From a bacterium (GTDB lineage: Bacteria > Thermosulfidibacterota > Thermosulfidibacteria > Thermosulfidibacterales > Thermosulfidibacteraceae), in the NCBI GenBank assembly GCA_027037155.1, contig JALWBK010000120.1:1-6584 (forward strand): a stretch of 6,584 nt of DNA, written 5' to 3'. The notes under the pieces are model-generated. The model saw only the letters and a program-made list of their open reading frames with translations. It had not been told where the DNA came from and did not search any database. The position numbers and the translations under genes were made by a program. Positions 6,411-6,584 of the stretch are shown here, one piece after another (position 1 is the first letter of the stretch; each line of letters starts with the position of its first letter).

Positions 6411-6584
6411 TGGGTGAGGAGTCGCGTTATAAGGTGGGAGAGAAGGTGGTGTATCCTGCCCAAGGAGTCGGAATCATTGAGTCCATAGATCACTGGGAGA
6501 TGGACGGGAAAGAGCTTGAGCTTATCACCATTAGGATCCTTGAGACCGATGCTATCATAAGGGTTCCTGTGGAGAAGGCGGATA
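6410..6584 (+). CDS. carD: CarD/CdnL-family transcription regulator, N-terminal part (cut by window edge)
   Basis: The first 58 residues are visible before the window ends. They form the N-terminal RNA-polymerase-interacting domain of the CarD/CdnL/TRCF family: Y-K-V-G-E at 7-11, then KVVYPAQGVGIIESI (12-26), matching the family's VVYPxHGVG signature with Gln18 in place of the usual His, followed by alternating strands up to the RVPVEKA segment (51-57). Full members have about 160 residues and bind the RNA polymerase beta subunit and upstream promoter DNA, stabilising open complexes, often at rRNA promoters. The transcription-repair factor Mfd has the same domain but internally, so a domain beginning at residue 7 points to CarD rather than Mfd. 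The ATG overlaps the radA TAA stop by one base. As I recall, radA next to carD occurs in several bacterial phyla, often followed by isoprenoid genes ispD and ispF, which cannot be checked here. Confidence 0.88.
   Translation, partial: MGEESRYKVGEKVVYPAQGVGIIESIDHWEMDGKELELITIRILETDAIIRVPVEKAD

Overview
The window reads as ordinary chromosome of a thermophilic, anaerobic, diderm (two-membrane) bacterium. The evidence is indirect. It carries a four-subunit, oxygen-sensitive pyruvate:ferredoxin oxidoreductase of the type found in Thermotoga and other deep-branching thermophiles. It has an MCE/MlaD envelope protein, which implies an outer membrane. Coding is dense, with overlapping genes, frequent AGG/AGA arginine and ATA isoleucine codons, and proteins rich in Glu, Lys and Arg. 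Aquificota, Thermosulfidibacter-like or Thermodesulfobacteria-like lineages would fit, but I cannot name the species.

Layout. (1) Bases 2-307, plus strand: the 3' end of a gene I do not recognise. (2) Bases 307-341: a strong hairpin that fills the gap between two convergent genes and probably terminates both. (3) Bases 340-3341, minus strand: a complete porG-porD-porA-porB operon, read right to left, with junctions of an 8-base overlap, a 2-base gap and a 4-base ATGA overlap. (4) Bases 3342-3540: a divergent intergenic region of about 200 bases with candidate promoters in both directions. (5) Bases 3541-6584, plus strand: mlaD-like gene, radA and the start of carD, each joined to the next by a 1-base TAATG overlap.

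How the genes work together. The four Por proteins form one enzyme that interconverts pyruvate plus CoA with acetyl-CoA plus CO2 through ferredoxin. The plus-strand cluster is functionally mixed: an envelope lipid-transport protein, a DNA-recombination ATPase and a transcription regulator, apparently co-transcribed and translationally coupled. The most notable item is the MlaD-like protein. It appears to combine an inner-membrane anchor, an MCE domain, a long helical stretch with an irregular internal repeat, and a C-terminal region that looks like an outer-membrane beta-barrel.

I found no RNA genes, CRISPR arrays, insertion sequences or phage genes. No gene-free stretch exceeds 300 bases. 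I do not see a clearly new biological system; the MCE-barrel architecture is the best lead.
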